Shown here piece after piece: positions 8,147 through 17,967 of a DNA stretch of 64,000 bases. Source of the stretch: Betaproteobacteria bacterium (GTDB lineage Bacteria; Pseudomonadota; Gammaproteobacteria; Burkholderiales; Casimicrobiaceae). The notes beneath the pieces were generated by a model, which had not been told where the DNA came from, did no database searches, and worked only from the letters and a program-made list of their open reading frames with translations. The position numbers and the translations under genes were made by a program. How positions within the stretch are numbered: the stretch's first letter is position 1; each line of letters starts with the position of its first letter. The stretch lies in the NCBI GenBank assembly GCA_004293675.1, contig READ01000012.1, forward strand, positions 62,001-126,000, read 5' to 3'.

Positions 8147-9507
8147 ACACGTCTCCGGCGAGCGTGCAAGTGAGTGACGGGTTTAACGTCAGCACGGCCG
8201 CACACTTTTTCAAGTGGTGGAAACAACACCTTGTCGAATGCATCCCAGGCCCGATCCGGCGTCGCTCGCAGCGTGCAGCGCGGCCGCTGCTTGTGTCGAT
8301 TGCTGACGGCAAAATATGGGCTGCTGGCGGTGATTTCGCTGATAGCGCGGTGCTGGAGCACACTCCGCTGCTGTCGGGTGATTCGTCCAAATTGAAGCCG
8401 ACGGCCTTGCTCATTGGCGAGCGCAATGGTTTTCGCCGTGAAGTGGCGCTACCGATTACCGTTGAAGATCGGTTGACCCAGGTTTTAGCTTTTGAGCTTG
8501 ATCGCCTAACACCGCTCAAACCCGACGATCTCTATTACGATTTTCGTGTGGTTCGGCGTGACAATGTCAAAGGCGTTTGCATCGCTGAGGTGCTAGCCGC
8601 ACCAAAGGCCCGCGTGGACACCATGATCGCGGCTGCGCGCGAGCGTGGGGCTGAAATCAATCGCCTAGTGTTATCCACCTCAGATGTCGACCACGGCATG
8701 GATCTCTACAAACTCTCCCGCAAGCAGGATGCTGATGCGCCCAAACTGGCGTGGCTCACGCCGCTGCTGATGCTGCTGTGCCTCGCGTTGACTTTGGCGT
8801 TAGTCGCGTATCCCATTTTCAAAAAACGGCAGTATGTGATTGCCTTGATGCCCATCGAATCGATGGCTCGCGCCGAGGCGGAAACCGCCACCGTATTGCA
8901 GCGTCAGCTCGATAAGCAAGTGGGCGACTACAACCTGCTCCTCAAGCGAAAACACGCTACGCCGATTGCTGTGCAAGTGCTGGATGACTTGAGCAAGCGA
9001 CTGCCTGATGACACGTGGGCGCAATCGTTTGAAATCAAACCGCAAGCCAACACCAAAGTTCGCGAAGTGATTGTTCAAGGCGAAACCGGCAGCGGCGCAA
9101 CGCTGCTGCAATTGGTTCAAGGCTCGCCACTTCTCAAGGAGCCGGTGCTAAAGGCCGCGATGACGCGTGTTGCCCCCAACGCCGAGCGCTTTCATTTCGC
9201 GGGCGAGCTTATCAGCGCTGCGCCCCCACCCGGCATGACCTTGGCCGATTCTGTAACGTTGTTGGCCACGCCCATGCAGGTGGCCCCGAGCAACGCTGCG
9301 GGCGCACCGCAGACGGCCGCAAAGAGCGCAGCCTCACCCGACGCCTCAAAATCACCATCCGCCGATTCGCCGAAGGCGGCGGGCACCGCCGCACCAGCAG
9401 GGTCACCGCCGAAGGGTGAGGCGTTGAAGGGCGAACCAGCGAAAGCGCTACCGACCCAACCAGGCCCAGCTGGCGCAGCAACGCCTCTGCCGGAGAAAAA
9501 GCCATGA
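8143..9507 (+). CDS. gspL: Type II secretion protein GspL
   Basis: Inner-membrane protein that anchors GspE through its cytoplasmic actin-like domain. 454 residues: cytoplasmic domain about 1-200, one membrane segment at about 203-228 (WLTPLLMLLCLALTLALVAY), a periplasmic coiled region, then a ferredoxin-like fold. The last 80 residues are an Ala/Pro/Ser/Lys-rich low-complexity tail that is unusual for the family. Start overlaps gspK (ATGA) and the stop overlaps gspM (ATGA). Confidence 0.9.
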   Translation: MNTSPASVQVSDGFNVSTAAHFFKWWKQHLVECIPGPIRRRSQRAARPLLVSIADGKIWAAGGDFADSAVLEHTPLLSGDSSKLKPTALLIGERNGFRREVALPITVEDRLTQVLAFELDRLTPLKPDDLYYDFRVVRRDNVKGVCIAEVLAAPKARVDTMIAAARERGAEINRLVLSTSDVDHGMDLYKLSRKQDADAPKLAWLTPLLMLLCLALTLALVAYPIFKKRQYVIALMPIESMARAEAETATVLQRQLDKQVGDYNLLLKRKHATPIAVQVLDDLSKRLPDDTWAQSFEIKPQANTKVREVIVQGETGSGATLLQLVQGSPLLKEPVLKAAMTRVAPNAERFHFAGELISAAPPPGMTLADSVTLLATPMQVAPSNAAGAPQTAAKSAASPDASKSPSADSPKAAGTAAPAGSPPKGEALKGEPAKALPTQPGPAGAATPLPEKKP

Positions 9508-10127
9508 TTCTCCCAGCCGCTTCCAAGGGCCGTTGGATAGCGTTGGCGCTGGCGCTGTTAGCGCTGTCGCTACTCGCCGTTGCCATTGCGTGGCCCGCCT
9601 ACGTGCTCCATCAGCGCTACGACAAAGTCATTGTCGACGCCGAAGAAAAGATCGAGCGCTACCAAAAACTCGCTTCACTTCGCGCCGAACACCAGCGCGC
9701 GCTCGAAGTCGTCAAAGCGCGCGAAAGCTCACGCTTCTATTTGAAAAATGTCATTCCAACCGCTGCAGGTGCTGAGCTCACCGATCTGGTTCGGCCAATG
9801 ATCGAATCCAACGGCTCACGCCTCACCTCGATCCAGCCCGCTACGGTGAAAGAAGACGCTGGATTTCGCGTTTACTCCTTAAACATCGGCTTCAACGGCA
9901 CGCCCGCCAACGTGCAAAAAACGCTGTTTGCGATCGAAACCGCGCTGCCCTACCTGTTCGTTGAAAACTTAACACTGCGGGCCACCGTACCGCGCGGGTT
10001 CAAGCCTCAGCCCAACCAAGAGCCCGAAGTTTCGGTGCAACTGGAAGTGCAAGCGTACGGCGCAAAAGCCGCGCCCCGAAACGCGACCGCCGCCGCAGGT
10101 AGCCCCGCCGGAGCGACCCGGTCATGA
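9504..10127 (+). CDS. gspM: Type II secretion protein GspM
   Basis: Bitopic inner-membrane partner of GspL. 207 residues with a short cytoplasmic N-terminus, a membrane segment at about 11-34 and a predicted coiled coil (VDAEEKIERYQKLASLRAEH) before the periplasmic ferredoxin-like domain. The tail is Ala/Pro-rich. It overlaps both neighbours by 4 bases. Confidence 0.88.
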   Translation: MILPAASKGRWIALALALLALSLLAVAIAWPAYVLHQRYDKVIVDAEEKIERYQKLASLRAEHQRALEVVKARESSRFYLKNVIPTAAGAELTDLVRPMIESNGSRLTSIQPATVKEDAGFRVYSLNIGFNGTPANVQKTLFAIETALPYLFVENLTLRATVPRGFKPQPNQEPEVSVQLEVQAYGAKAAPRNATAAAGSPAGATRS

Positions 10128-10882
10128 ACTTCAGCGCCGCACAAAAGTTCTTGACGGCCTGTGCTGTCGCTTTGGCAGCTGGCCTTGGTTGGTTAACTGA
10201 TTGGGGCCAAGGTTTCGGCGAATCCGACATCAAAGGCGGAGCCCCCATAATCAAGCCCGACGGTGCCAGCGTCTTGCCAGATTTCAAACTCTCCTCCGAA
10301 TCGAGCGCCTACGCCCAAATCGCCGAGCGCCCCTTGCTCAATCCCACCCGTCGCCCCGCGCCCACGCAGGCTGCCGTAGCCGTCGCCCCCGAACCGCCCA
10401 AGCCGCAGATCCGGCGCGGGTTGTATCAGCTGGTGGGGGTGAGTGACTATGGTGGGATGAAAGTTGCCCAGCTTCGCGAGCTGGCTACCGGTCGAACCCG
10501 ATCCGTTAAGCAGGGTGATTCGCTGCAAGAAATGCAGGTGACGAGCCTAGACATCAATCGAGTAACACTTGGATTTCAAGGCGAAACCGACATACTCGAA
10601 CTCGCCAAATACACTTCCTCGGGTCGTGTGCCGCAGCCTCCGGTACCGCCACCCCCCGCAGTTGCTGTTGCGCCTCCACCTGCGCAGGCGCACGGCATGC
10701 AGTCTCAAGCCCAGTATCAAAATAACCCAGCACTTGCTGCACCGCCCGTGCCAGTTCAAAACGACCCTGCCGTGGCGCAGCGACCCTCTGAAACTACAAC
10801 TCCGCCACGGCAACGATTTGTCAACACACCCGGCAGTAGACCAGCGGGTGGGGGTTTTGGCCCTGTCGCGCCAGCACAATAG
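10124..10882 (+). CDS. GspC/XpsN-type inner-membrane secretion protein
   Basis: Probable connector between the inner-membrane platform and the secretin. 252 residues with an N-terminal membrane segment (about 7-24), a Pro-rich linker, then a small beta domain at about 90-165 (RRGLYQLVGVSDYGGMKVAQ ... SVKQGDSLQEMQVTSLDINR) that resembles the GspC homology region. The C-terminal 80 residues are Pro/Gln-rich disorder with no visible PDZ domain. Position between gspM and gspD suits the gene often annotated gspN in Burkholderiales. I keep the GspC-like and GspN names open. Confidence 0.75.
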   Translation: MNFSAAQKFLTACAVALAAGLGWLTDWGQGFGESDIKGGAPIIKPDGASVLPDFKLSSESSAYAQIAERPLLNPTRRPAPTQAAVAVAPEPPKPQIRRGLYQLVGVSDYGGMKVAQLRELATGRTRSVKQGDSLQEMQVTSLDINRVTLGFQGETDILELAKYTSSGRVPQPPVPPPPAVAVAPPPAQAHGMQSQAQYQNNPALAAPPVPVQNDPAVAQRPSETTTPPRQRFVNTPGSRPAGGGFGPVAPAQ

Positions 10883-13297
10883 ATGAGCATACTGATGACG
10901 CTTTTTCCGCATTTCTCGAATCTTGCTGCACTCTCGCGGCGCACGGACAATATGCCACTGCGCTCGCCAAAGCGCCGTGGCCGCAAATCTGTTCTGTGCT
11001 CCCTGGTGCTGTTCGTCGCAGTGGGTGTTGCGAACGTGTCGGCTCAGAGCTCTTTTGGTGGGACAGGCACCAACGCCAACACAACCTTGATGCCCCGAAC
11101 TGCCGCCAGTGCGCCGCTGACGTCGGATTTCCCGCCTGGGCTGGGACCACCACCCATTCGCGCCCTAACGCCTGATGAGGACCAGGCGCTGAAGTCCATG
11201 CTGGCCCGCGGTCCAGTGGGCACCCCGGTGAACGCTCAGAAAATGAGTCAAACACTGAGCATTCACCGACTCACGGGGACTGGCGAGCTTGTCAAACCCT
11301 CTAAATTGGTGAATCCTCCGGCTAAAGCAAGTAGCGGCGCACCGGTCAGCTTATCTTTTGAAAACGGTGACGTGCGCGAAATCGTTCGCAATATTTTGGG
11401 CGATCTGCTGCAGGAAAACTACATCATCGACCCGCGCGTGCAAGGCACCATCACCATGCGCACGGCCAAACCCATCGATCGAGCGGACGTCGTGCCGCTG
11501 CTCGAAACGATCCTCAAGGCCAACGGCTTCTCGCTCACCAAGGACGGCGCGTACTGGCGGGTACTGCCCGCGTCTGACGCGGTTCGTGGGCTCACCACCC
11601 CCCGCTTGGTCAACCAAGTAGGTAGCGCTGATCGCGGTACGATCGTAGTGATATACCCCGTAAAAAACATCGGCGCCAAAGAGCTTCAGCGCCTTGTTGA
11701 GCCGTTTGTGCGCGATCCCGCGGCCGCACTTCGCATCGATGAGCTGCGCAACTTTGCCTACTTCACCGGCACCCAAAATGAAATCGACCGCATGCTGGAT
11801 TTAGCCAACATGTTTGACGTGAGCCTGCTTGCCGGAATGTCGTTTTCCATGGTCACCCTTCAACAGTCCGACGTAAAGACGGTGTTCGCGGAATACGAAA
11901 AAATCATTGGGCAAGCCGCTGGAAATCCCTTCGCTGGCCTGCTTCGAATGATCCCCATTGAGCGTATGAACGCTTTGCTGCTGGTCTCACCACAGGCCAG
12001 CGTGGTGCAAGAAGCGCAGTCATGGATCGAGCGTCTCGACCAGGGCGGAGATTCGGGCAACGGCCAAAAGCTCTTCGTGTACACCCTTCAATACACACAG
12101 GCAGACAAGCTGCAGCCGGTGTTGCAATCGGCGCTGTCTGGCGCACGTAGTTCAACCGCGCCCGCGGCCACGGTTGCGCCGGGGCAAGCGGCTGCCACCC
12201 TTGTTTCACCTATGCCCGGCAATGCGCCAGCCTCGCCCGGCAATACGGCGGCTCCAGCCCCCGCTGCGCGGCCAGCCGCCCCCGCCGGGGGTAACAACGC
12301 GCAGGGCAGCGCTCTCGCGCGCAACGTCAGCATCGTCGCCGACAAAGACCGCAACGCGCTTCTTATTGTCGCCACACAATCCGAATACAACGCCATCGAA
12401 TCCGTCATTCGAAAACTCGATATTGCCCCAAAGCAGGTTGCCATCGAAGTGCAAATTGCCGAAGTCTCACTCACCGGAGACTTCCAGTTTGGGCTCCAAA
12501 CTTACTTTAAAGGCAAGATCGATGGCGTTGACAACAGAATGACCTCGCGCGACGGTCTGGGCTCGATTGCAAAGGGAGCATTCACCTACACGTGGAAAAA
12601 AACCGACGCGATTCAAGCCATCTTGAATCTATCCGAATCAAAAAACATGATTCGCACGATCGCTCAGCCCACGCTGATTACCATGGAAAATCAAAAGGCG
12701 TCGTTTACCTCGGGCACCCAGATCTCGGTTCGCACGCAATCAACCGCCGCTAGCGGTACCGTCGGCTCCACCGACAGCTTTCAATACATCAATACTGGCA
12801 TCAGCATCAACGTAACCCCCCGGGTGAGCGGGCAAAACGTGTTTTTAGAGATTCAACAAGAGATCAGCGATGCCGGCGTTGCCGCAGAGGGCAACCCCAA
12901 CCCCCCCATCACCAAGCGTAGCGCCTCAACTAACGTAATGGTGGGCTCCGGTGACACCATGCTCATGGGCGGCCTCTTTCAAGAGGGGGGTCGCACCGCA
13001 TCCTCTGGCTTACCAGTGCTTTCCTCAATCCCTGTGGTTGGCGGCTTGTTTGGCTCCCAGCGCTGGCAGTCGGACCGAACAGAGCTCGTGCTGCTCCTAA
13101 CGCCGCGCGTGCTCAATTCCGCCGATGAGACCAATGCTGCCGTCGATGAACTCCGAAAACGCCTGCAATCACTCGAAAATTCGGGTCTGAGCGCGTCAAC
13201 GTTGCGCTCGCCTACGACAGCAGCTGACCGCGCCCTTTTGCGCGAGAAACTGCAAGCGATCGAAACGCCAACGCCTAACCAATCACTTGCGCAGTAA
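10883..13297 (+). CDS. gspD: Type II secretion secretin GspD
   Basis: Outer-membrane secretin channel. 804 residues from the first ATG. A start at 10952 (MPLRSPKRRGRKSVLCS) gives a cleaner Sec signal peptide ending near VSAQS and is the more likely biological start. Seen: an N0-type domain (SFENGDVREIVRNILGDLLQ), N1-N3 repeats (VIYPVKNIGAKELQRLVEPF, and later RNVSIVADKDRNALLIVATQ), and a secretin domain with VAIEVQIAEVSLTGDFQFGL, SGTQISVRTQ, and MLMGGLFQEGGR ... SIPVVGGLFGSQ near the C-terminus. A Pro/Ala-rich linker interrupts the N3 region. Last gene of the operon. No pilotin is recognisable. Confidence 0.95.
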   Translation: MSILMTLFPHFSNLAALSRRTDNMPLRSPKRRGRKSVLCSLVLFVAVGVANVSAQSSFGGTGTNANTTLMPRTAASAPLTSDFPPGLGPPPIRALTPDEDQALKSMLARGPVGTPVNAQKMSQTLSIHRLTGTGELVKPSKLVNPPAKASSGAPVSLSFENGDVREIVRNILGDLLQENYIIDPRVQGTITMRTAKPIDRADVVPLLETILKANGFSLTKDGAYWRVLPASDAVRGLTTPRLVNQVGSADRGTIVVIYPVKNIGAKELQRLVEPFVRDPAAALRIDELRNFAYFTGTQNEIDRMLDLANMFDVSLLAGMSFSMVTLQQSDVKTVFAEYEKIIGQAAGNPFAGLLRMIPIERMNALLLVSPQASVVQEAQSWIERLDQGGDSGNGQKLFVYTLQYTQADKLQPVLQSALSGARSSTAPAATVAPGQAAATLVSPMPGNAPASPGNTAAPAPAARPAAPAGGNNAQGSALARNVSIVADKDRNALLIVATQSEYNAIESVIRKLDIAPKQVAIEVQIAEVSLTGDFQFGLQTYFKGKIDGVDNRMTSRDGLGSIAKGAFTYTWKKTDAIQAILNLSESKNMIRTIAQPTLITMENQKASFTSGTQISVRTQSTAASGTVGSTDSFQYINTGISINVTPRVSGQNVFLEIQQEISDAGVAAEGNPNPPITKRSASTNVMVGSGDTMLMGGLFQEGGRTASSGLPVLSSIPVVGGLFGSQRWQSDRTELVLLLTPRVLNSADETNAAVDELRKRLQSLENSGLSASTLRSPTTAADRALLREKLQAIETPTPNQSLAQ

Positions 13298-13411
13298 ATC
13301 GAATGACGCGGCAACTGCGCGCACAAGAAATCAAACCTACGTCGCTCGATTGACTATAGTTCTCCGATTTGTTGTAAATCTCCAACAACCTTTCTCCCGC
13401 TTCCACACGAC

Positions 13412-13897
13412 ATGCAAATTAAAGCAAACAACACCACAGTAAAAAACGCCGTACTCGCGCTCCTGTTAGGCGCCGCATTTCTAAATGGCTGCCAAACCAG
13501 CCCGACGGCAGACCGCAAAACAGAGCAGGCCGCCGAAGTAGCCCGTCTGAAGGCGCTTAGCCCCGAAGCACTCGCCAACGTAGCCATGGCCGCCGCAGAC
13601 AAACGTTGGCAACAGCTCGTAGCGGGTGAATACAAAGCGGCCTTTGAATCGTTTACCGCCGCTTCAAAAGTAGGCATTGATTCGGACTTCCTATTGGGCT
13701 ACGTCACGAATCTCAACGCCAAAGGCGCCAAATCCCGCAGCGCAAAATGCGAAGCAGCGCGATGCGAAGTGAAAATGGACTTGACTGTGAACATAAAAAT
13801 CCCTAAGATTGCACCCAGACTGATGGAGATTCCGCATCGAGAGGTGTGGGTTTTAGATGACACGGGTCTAAAAATGATCCGAGGCACTGCTCGATAG
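13412..13897 (+). CDS. Small lipoprotein of unknown function
   Basis: 161 residues with an export signal ending in the lipobox L24-N-G-C27, so probably lipid-anchored. The middle is helical (LSPEALANVAMAAADKRWQQ, then LVAGEYKAAFESFTAASKVG), and the C-terminal half has two cysteines (KCEAARCEV). The second half resembles domains in which a short TPR-like helix pair precedes a small beta domain. I do not recognise the family. It follows gspD by 114 bp, so a pilotin or secretion accessory role is possible but unproven. Confidence 0.7.
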   Translation: MQIKANNTTVKNAVLALLLGAAFLNGCQTSPTADRKTEQAAEVARLKALSPEALANVAMAAADKRWQQLVAGEYKAAFESFTAASKVGIDSDFLLGYVTNLNAKGAKSRSAKCEAARCEVKMDLTVNIKIPKIAPRLMEIPHREVWVLDDTGLKMIRGTAR

Positions 13898-13971
13898 TCT
13901 CTCTCATCAACAAAAAATCGTATTGCTGTTGGTTCTTATTTCTTAAAGTTCTATTCAAGGAGCTCTTACTA

Positions 13972-15588
13972 ATGTCTACATTTAACAAAACGAAACTTGC
14001 ATCCGCGATCGCAGCAGCTAGCTGTGCAGTGGTTGCTGGTCAAGCCAGCGCGGTCTACGTCAACGACGGCGGCCTCGGCGAAGCGCTGATCTACCCTTAT
14101 TACACGGTTCGCGGCGACAATGCCACTCTGATGTCGGTTGTTAACACAACGGGCCAGGCCAAAGTTGTCAAGGTTCGCTTCCGCGAAGGTAAAAACACGG
14201 CAGACGTGCTTGACTTCAACCTGTTCCTGTCGGCTTACGACGTTTGGACTGGTGCGATCCTGAATACTAATGATCGTGGCAACGGCACGGGCGGCGCAAT
14301 GCTGGTATCGCGTGACACATCGTGCACTACCCCAACTAGAGATGAAGACGGAAATACCTTCGCAACGGGTATCCCTTTCCGCTCGTTCGATTACACGTCG
14401 CTCAACAAGGACGCTCAGGATCAAACAGTTGACCGCGTACGCGAAGGCTACATTGAAGTTATTGAATTTGCTACGATCCCTAACGGGTCTGCTCTTGGTA
14501 AAGACGTTACTCACGGTAGTAGTGGGCCTCGCACGCCCGCCTGTAAGATTGTTCCAACGCTTAACAGACTCAACGCAGCCAATGCCGGGCGCGATGAAGA
14601 GCAGTTCGCAAACTTGGCACCTCCAACTGGCGGCCTGTTCGGTAGCGTTACGTTCTTGAATGGCACGGCTGGCACTAACACTGGCGTGGATGCTGTTGCG
14701 CTCAACTCATTCTGGGGTGACATAGCCAACACTGAATACTTCGATGCTGCTGACGACAAACCTAATCTTGGTTCTGGCCAAGGTCGTTCGGTGGTTGTGA
14801 ATGGCTCGAGCGTGTACATATCTGATTGGAGTGAAACTCCTGCTCCAAGCTCTGGTTTCAAGGCCACAACCGCTGTGCTAATGCGAGCGTCGGTAATCAA
14901 CGAATACGCCTACACTGATGATAAAGTGTTCAGCACAGATTGGGTGATCACTATGCCCAACAAGCGTTACTTCGTGAATAATGCCGCGACCGATGGTACG
15001 TGGTCCGGCGGCACTGTTGGTGTGGGCGTATTTACCCCGACTCCAGCTCGGGCGCCTTTCCAGCGCATCTTTGGCGCAAGCGGCTCGTGTGACACAATCG
15101 CAATTTCTTCGTATGACCGTGAAGAGGGTGGCAAAACTAGTGCGCCTGGCACCTTCTCGCCAGTACGCCCGGGCGCAGCATCTGACGCATTGTGCTGGGA
15201 GTCCAACGTAATTTCGTTTGGCAAGGCTGCCGCTGCTTCTGAGCCAAGCCGTGTATTGGGTTCTACTAACAACCTGTGGTTTGCTGGTTACCAAAACAAC
15301 GGAGCTGCAGTCCCTAGTGTTAATGCGGCAACTCAGGGCGAAGGAGGTTGGGCGAAGTTGACCTTCGTGACAACAACGACTTCTAGCGTTCATCAGTTGA
15401 TAAACACGGTGGGACCGATCGGTGTCGCCAACACGGTGTTCAATGGCACAACAGTGCGGACTGGTGTCGCATCTGTCACCTACGTTGGTTTACCAGTCGT
15501 TGGCTTCGCGGTGGTGCAAGCTAATCAAGGAACCAAAGCAAGCTTCGCATCCAGCTACGGACATCGTTTCGAACGCATAGTCCGCTAA
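13972..15588 (+). CDS. Exported protein of unknown function
   Basis: 538 residues with a clear Sec signal peptide (residues 1-27, cleavage near ASA/VYV). The mature N-terminus reads VYVNDGGLGEALIYPYYTVR, a pattern I have seen in uncharacterised exported proteins of beta- and gammaproteobacteria. Composition is Gly/Ser/Thr/Asn-rich with few lysines, like a surface or secreted protein. Cysteines are sparse (four or five), possibly paired. An AAGGAGC ribosome-binding site precedes the ATG. It follows the type II secretion operon, so it is a candidate substrate; that is inference from position. Two hairpins follow the stop. Confidence 0.7.
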   Translation: MSTFNKTKLASAIAAASCAVVAGQASAVYVNDGGLGEALIYPYYTVRGDNATLMSVVNTTGQAKVVKVRFREGKNTADVLDFNLFLSAYDVWTGAILNTNDRGNGTGGAMLVSRDTSCTTPTRDEDGNTFATGIPFRSFDYTSLNKDAQDQTVDRVREGYIEVIEFATIPNGSALGKDVTHGSSGPRTPACKIVPTLNRLNAANAGRDEEQFANLAPPTGGLFGSVTFLNGTAGTNTGVDAVALNSFWGDIANTEYFDAADDKPNLGSGQGRSVVVNGSSVYISDWSETPAPSSGFKATTAVLMRASVINEYAYTDDKVFSTDWVITMPNKRYFVNNAATDGTWSGGTVGVGVFTPTPARAPFQRIFGASGSCDTIAISSYDREEGGKTSAPGTFSPVRPGAASDALCWESNVISFGKAAAASEPSRVLGSTNNLWFAGYQNNGAAVPSVNAATQGEGGWAKLTFVTTTTSSVHQLINTVGPIGVANTVFNGTTVRTGVASVTYVGLPVVGFAVVQANQGTKASFASSYGHRFERIVR

Positions 15589-15596
15589 TCGGAAAG

Positions 15597-15681
15597 TCCG
15601 ACGGTCGCGCAAAATACCGCGACTGTCGGAAACGTCCTGTGCAAAACATTCAAAGCTGCCATAATAAGGCAGCTTTTTTTT
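15597..15681 (+). terminator. Double hairpin terminator
   Basis: A 13-bp stem with one mismatch (TCCGACGGTCGCG / CGCGACTGTCGGA, 15597-15629) is followed by AAAGCTGCC-ATAATAA-GGCAGCTTT and nine Ts (about 15651-15681), a textbook rho-independent terminator for the exported-protein gene. Confidence 0.88.
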
Positions 15682-15691
15682 TGGAGGCTCC

Positions 15692-16936
15692 ATGCTAAAC
15701 CGTCTCAAATTCGTATTCGTACCGATATTTTTCTTGTTTTCATCAGCGATGGCGGCGGCACAGTCGCAGTCCCAGACCTTGACAACGAACTGGGTTTGTA
15801 CGCCAAGCACATCCGGAGCAAATAGCGTTCTTAGTTGTACGCCTAGCGGCCCTATCGTCATTCAGTGGCCGACCGCAGCGAACCTTGCTGCGTCCTCCGC
15901 GCCAGCGGGATCGACATTGACGCTGGCCGCGGCAGATACCTCCGCCTTCGTCTGCAATCCGTCTTCGGCAGTCAGTCCGACGGCGTCTAACTTGTACGCG
16001 TTGACTGCCAATTGCAGCAACATTCCAGCGGGCGCAGCGTCACCCACCTACAGCTGGGCCGTGTCCGGAAGTGCGGCGAACGGCACATCGGCGAACGCCA
16101 GCGGGGACGGCGCCGCAGTCACCGTTCCGCCACAATTGAACTCAGTGACGTACAACCTAACTGCTTGCGTGGCAAACAACTGCGCGCCAACGGCTTCCGT
16201 GTCTGTGACCAACATCAGCGCCCCAACGGGTTGCGGTATCTCCGCTACGTCCGGTGGACTGGCGCTGCAGTCCGGTGCATCGCTAGCAGCCGGTGTCGGT
16301 GCTTCCCTATCGGTGACCTGCTCCAGCGGGACGTTAGCGCCTAACCGCACCATTGCCTGGAGCGCAAATCCATCAGCAAGCATCAGCAGCGGCTCACCGG
16401 TGTCCGTCACTCCTTTCACAATCGGCTCTACCAACACTACGGTTACATACAGCGTGAACGTATGCAACGGTACGAGCACTTCGAGCTGCACCACCGTGTC
16501 AGGTTTCCAGATCAATCGCCAGAGTACTCCACCATTAGGCGGAGCCATTGACGCCAGCGCTTGCGGCTCATCGACGACATACTACGCGTGGCCATCTGGG
16601 TCAACCGCGTACTCGTATAGCACGCAAGTTGACCCATCAATTAGTCACGTTGTTTACGTCGACATTCCTGCTGGAAGACGCCTGACCTATGCGATGGCGA
16701 GCGGATGGACTAACGTTGATATAACGGTCTCAAAAACCTTCGCTTGTCGCTATGGCTCGTTGTTTGAGGGAGTAACAGTCCCGCTGGTCAACGGAAACAC
16801 AATGAACTACAGGCATTCAAGCACACCGGTCGCGACCAACCCGTATAACGCTTACGCGGTAGACGTGAACCGTTGGGCAATCTCAATCCGGGGTTTATCC
16901 AACGGCCAAACCAACATTGGATTTACATTACAGTGA
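15692..16936 (+). CDS. Exported Ser/Thr-rich protein with Ig-like repeats
   Basis: 414 residues with a signal peptide (about 1-24, ending AMAAAQS). The mature part is Ala/Ser/Thr-rich, with paired cysteines about every 40-60 residues in repeated beta modules (for example SYTWAVSGSA-like and AWSANPSASISSGSP segments), resembling bacterial Ig-like or fibronectin-like domains. The C-terminal 130 residues (from GGAIDASACGSS) form a distinct beta-rich domain. Function unknown; surface display or secretion is likely. The stop overlaps a possible GTG start of the next gene (GTGA), so the two are probably one operon. Confidence 0.65.
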   Translation: MLNRLKFVFVPIFFLFSSAMAAAQSQSQTLTTNWVCTPSTSGANSVLSCTPSGPIVIQWPTAANLAASSAPAGSTLTLAAADTSAFVCNPSSAVSPTASNLYALTANCSNIPAGAASPTYSWAVSGSAANGTSANASGDGAAVTVPPQLNSVTYNLTACVANNCAPTASVSVTNISAPTGCGISATSGGLALQSGASLAAGVGASLSVTCSSGTLAPNRTIAWSANPSASISSGSPVSVTPFTIGSTNTTVTYSVNVCNGTSTSSCTTVSGFQINRQSTPPLGGAIDASACGSSTTYYAWPSGSTAYSYSTQVDPSISHVVYVDIPAGRRLTYAMASGWTNVDITVSKTFACRYGSLFEGVTVPLVNGNTMNYRHSSTPVATNPYNAYAVDVNRWAISIRGLSNGQTNIGFTLQ

Positions 16937-16941
16937 CAAGC

Positions 16942-17937
16942 ATGTTGCGAAGCCATTCCCCCCCCTTTCTGTTGGCGGCAGCCTTTGCAGTAGCATCGAC
17001 CGGAGCGGCTGCCATTACCTTAGCTAGCAGTGATGGAAACCTGATTACTACCGAAGGTGATTTAGCGACCGCGTTGCAGAAGTTGACCGAAGACGAGATG
17101 AAGACGTACCTTTCGTCCGCTCAGAGGATTGCGAATTTAGCGGAACGGATAACGCTGGCGCGCGCCACAAAGAGTCGAGCCAACCAATTGACATCAAGCG
17201 AACAGATCGCCTTGGAGCTCGAGCGCGATCTCGCGGGCTACGGCTTTATGAAGCGTGTGTGGGTTGATAATGAAACTAAGCGCACCGTTAGCGCCGAAAC
17301 TGTGCGTAAGCGTGCTTCGGAGCTATATTCTCACGGGCACGAGTCCTGTCAGGCGCCAGAAAAGTTTAATGCGTCACACATCTTAGTGCGAATGGACAAT
17401 AAACTCTTCGGCGAAGCTACCGCGCTTGCTGAAAAGGCTGGTGCGCGGCTAAAGGCGGGCGAGAGCTTCGAGGCGGTGGCTAAGTCAGTGTCAGAGGATG
17501 ACAGTAGCGCGAAAGACGGCGGGAAGCTGCCATCTTTTACGCGGCAAGAAGTTGACACGCTGTTTGCAAGAAACGTCATTGGAAAACGAGAAATCGGAAA
17601 GGTCTCCGGGCCGTTTTTGACGCCGTTTGGGATTCATTTCGGTCGGCTTAACGCCGTGCTTCCTCCCGCAAGAATGTCGGCCGATGAATGCATGCCAGCG
17701 CTGCTGCGGATAGCCGAGCTTGAGCTCCGTCAAAACGTGGTCATCGATGTGGAAAAGGCGCTTTACGAGTCTACAAAACTCGACGTCAAGGTTGACGCCA
17801 TTGCCGATCTGGCAAAGAAAAATACGCCAGAGAAGCTCTCATTGACGCCAGAGCTTATCCGCCGAATCGAAGCAATGGCGGCCGAGCAGCGCAACGCGGA
17901 TCTAAAGCCTGCTCAACCAGCCGAGCCGAAGAAATAG
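16942..17937 (+). CDS. Exported parvulin-type (PpiC) peptidyl-prolyl isomerase
   Basis: Periplasmic foldase candidate. From the ATG at 16942 the product has about 331 residues with a signal peptide (LLAAAFAVASTGAAA). A GTG at 16933, coupled to the upstream stop, is an alternative. The central helical region carries a PpiC domain with the hallmarks FNASHILVRM, EAVAKSVSEDDSSAKDGGKL and VSGPFLTPFGIHFGRLNAV. Known role of this class: proline isomerisation and chaperoning of exported proteins (PrsA/SurA/PpiD relatives). Placement after two exported proteins suggests it assists them or other type II substrates; that is inference. Confidence 0.85.
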   Translation: MLRSHSPPFLLAAAFAVASTGAAAITLASSDGNLITTEGDLATALQKLTEDEMKTYLSSAQRIANLAERITLARATKSRANQLTSSEQIALELERDLAGYGFMKRVWVDNETKRTVSAETVRKRASELYSHGHESCQAPEKFNASHILVRMDNKLFGEATALAEKAGARLKAGESFEAVAKSVSEDDSSAKDGGKLPSFTRQEVDTLFARNVIGKREIGKVSGPFLTPFGIHFGRLNAVLPPARMSADECMPALLRIAELELRQNVVIDVEKALYESTKLDVKVDAIADLAKKNTPEKLSLTPELIRRIEAMAAEQRNADLKPAQPAEPKK

Positions 17938-17967
17938 TATCGCACGGTGGACGCGGCAACGGCCGCA

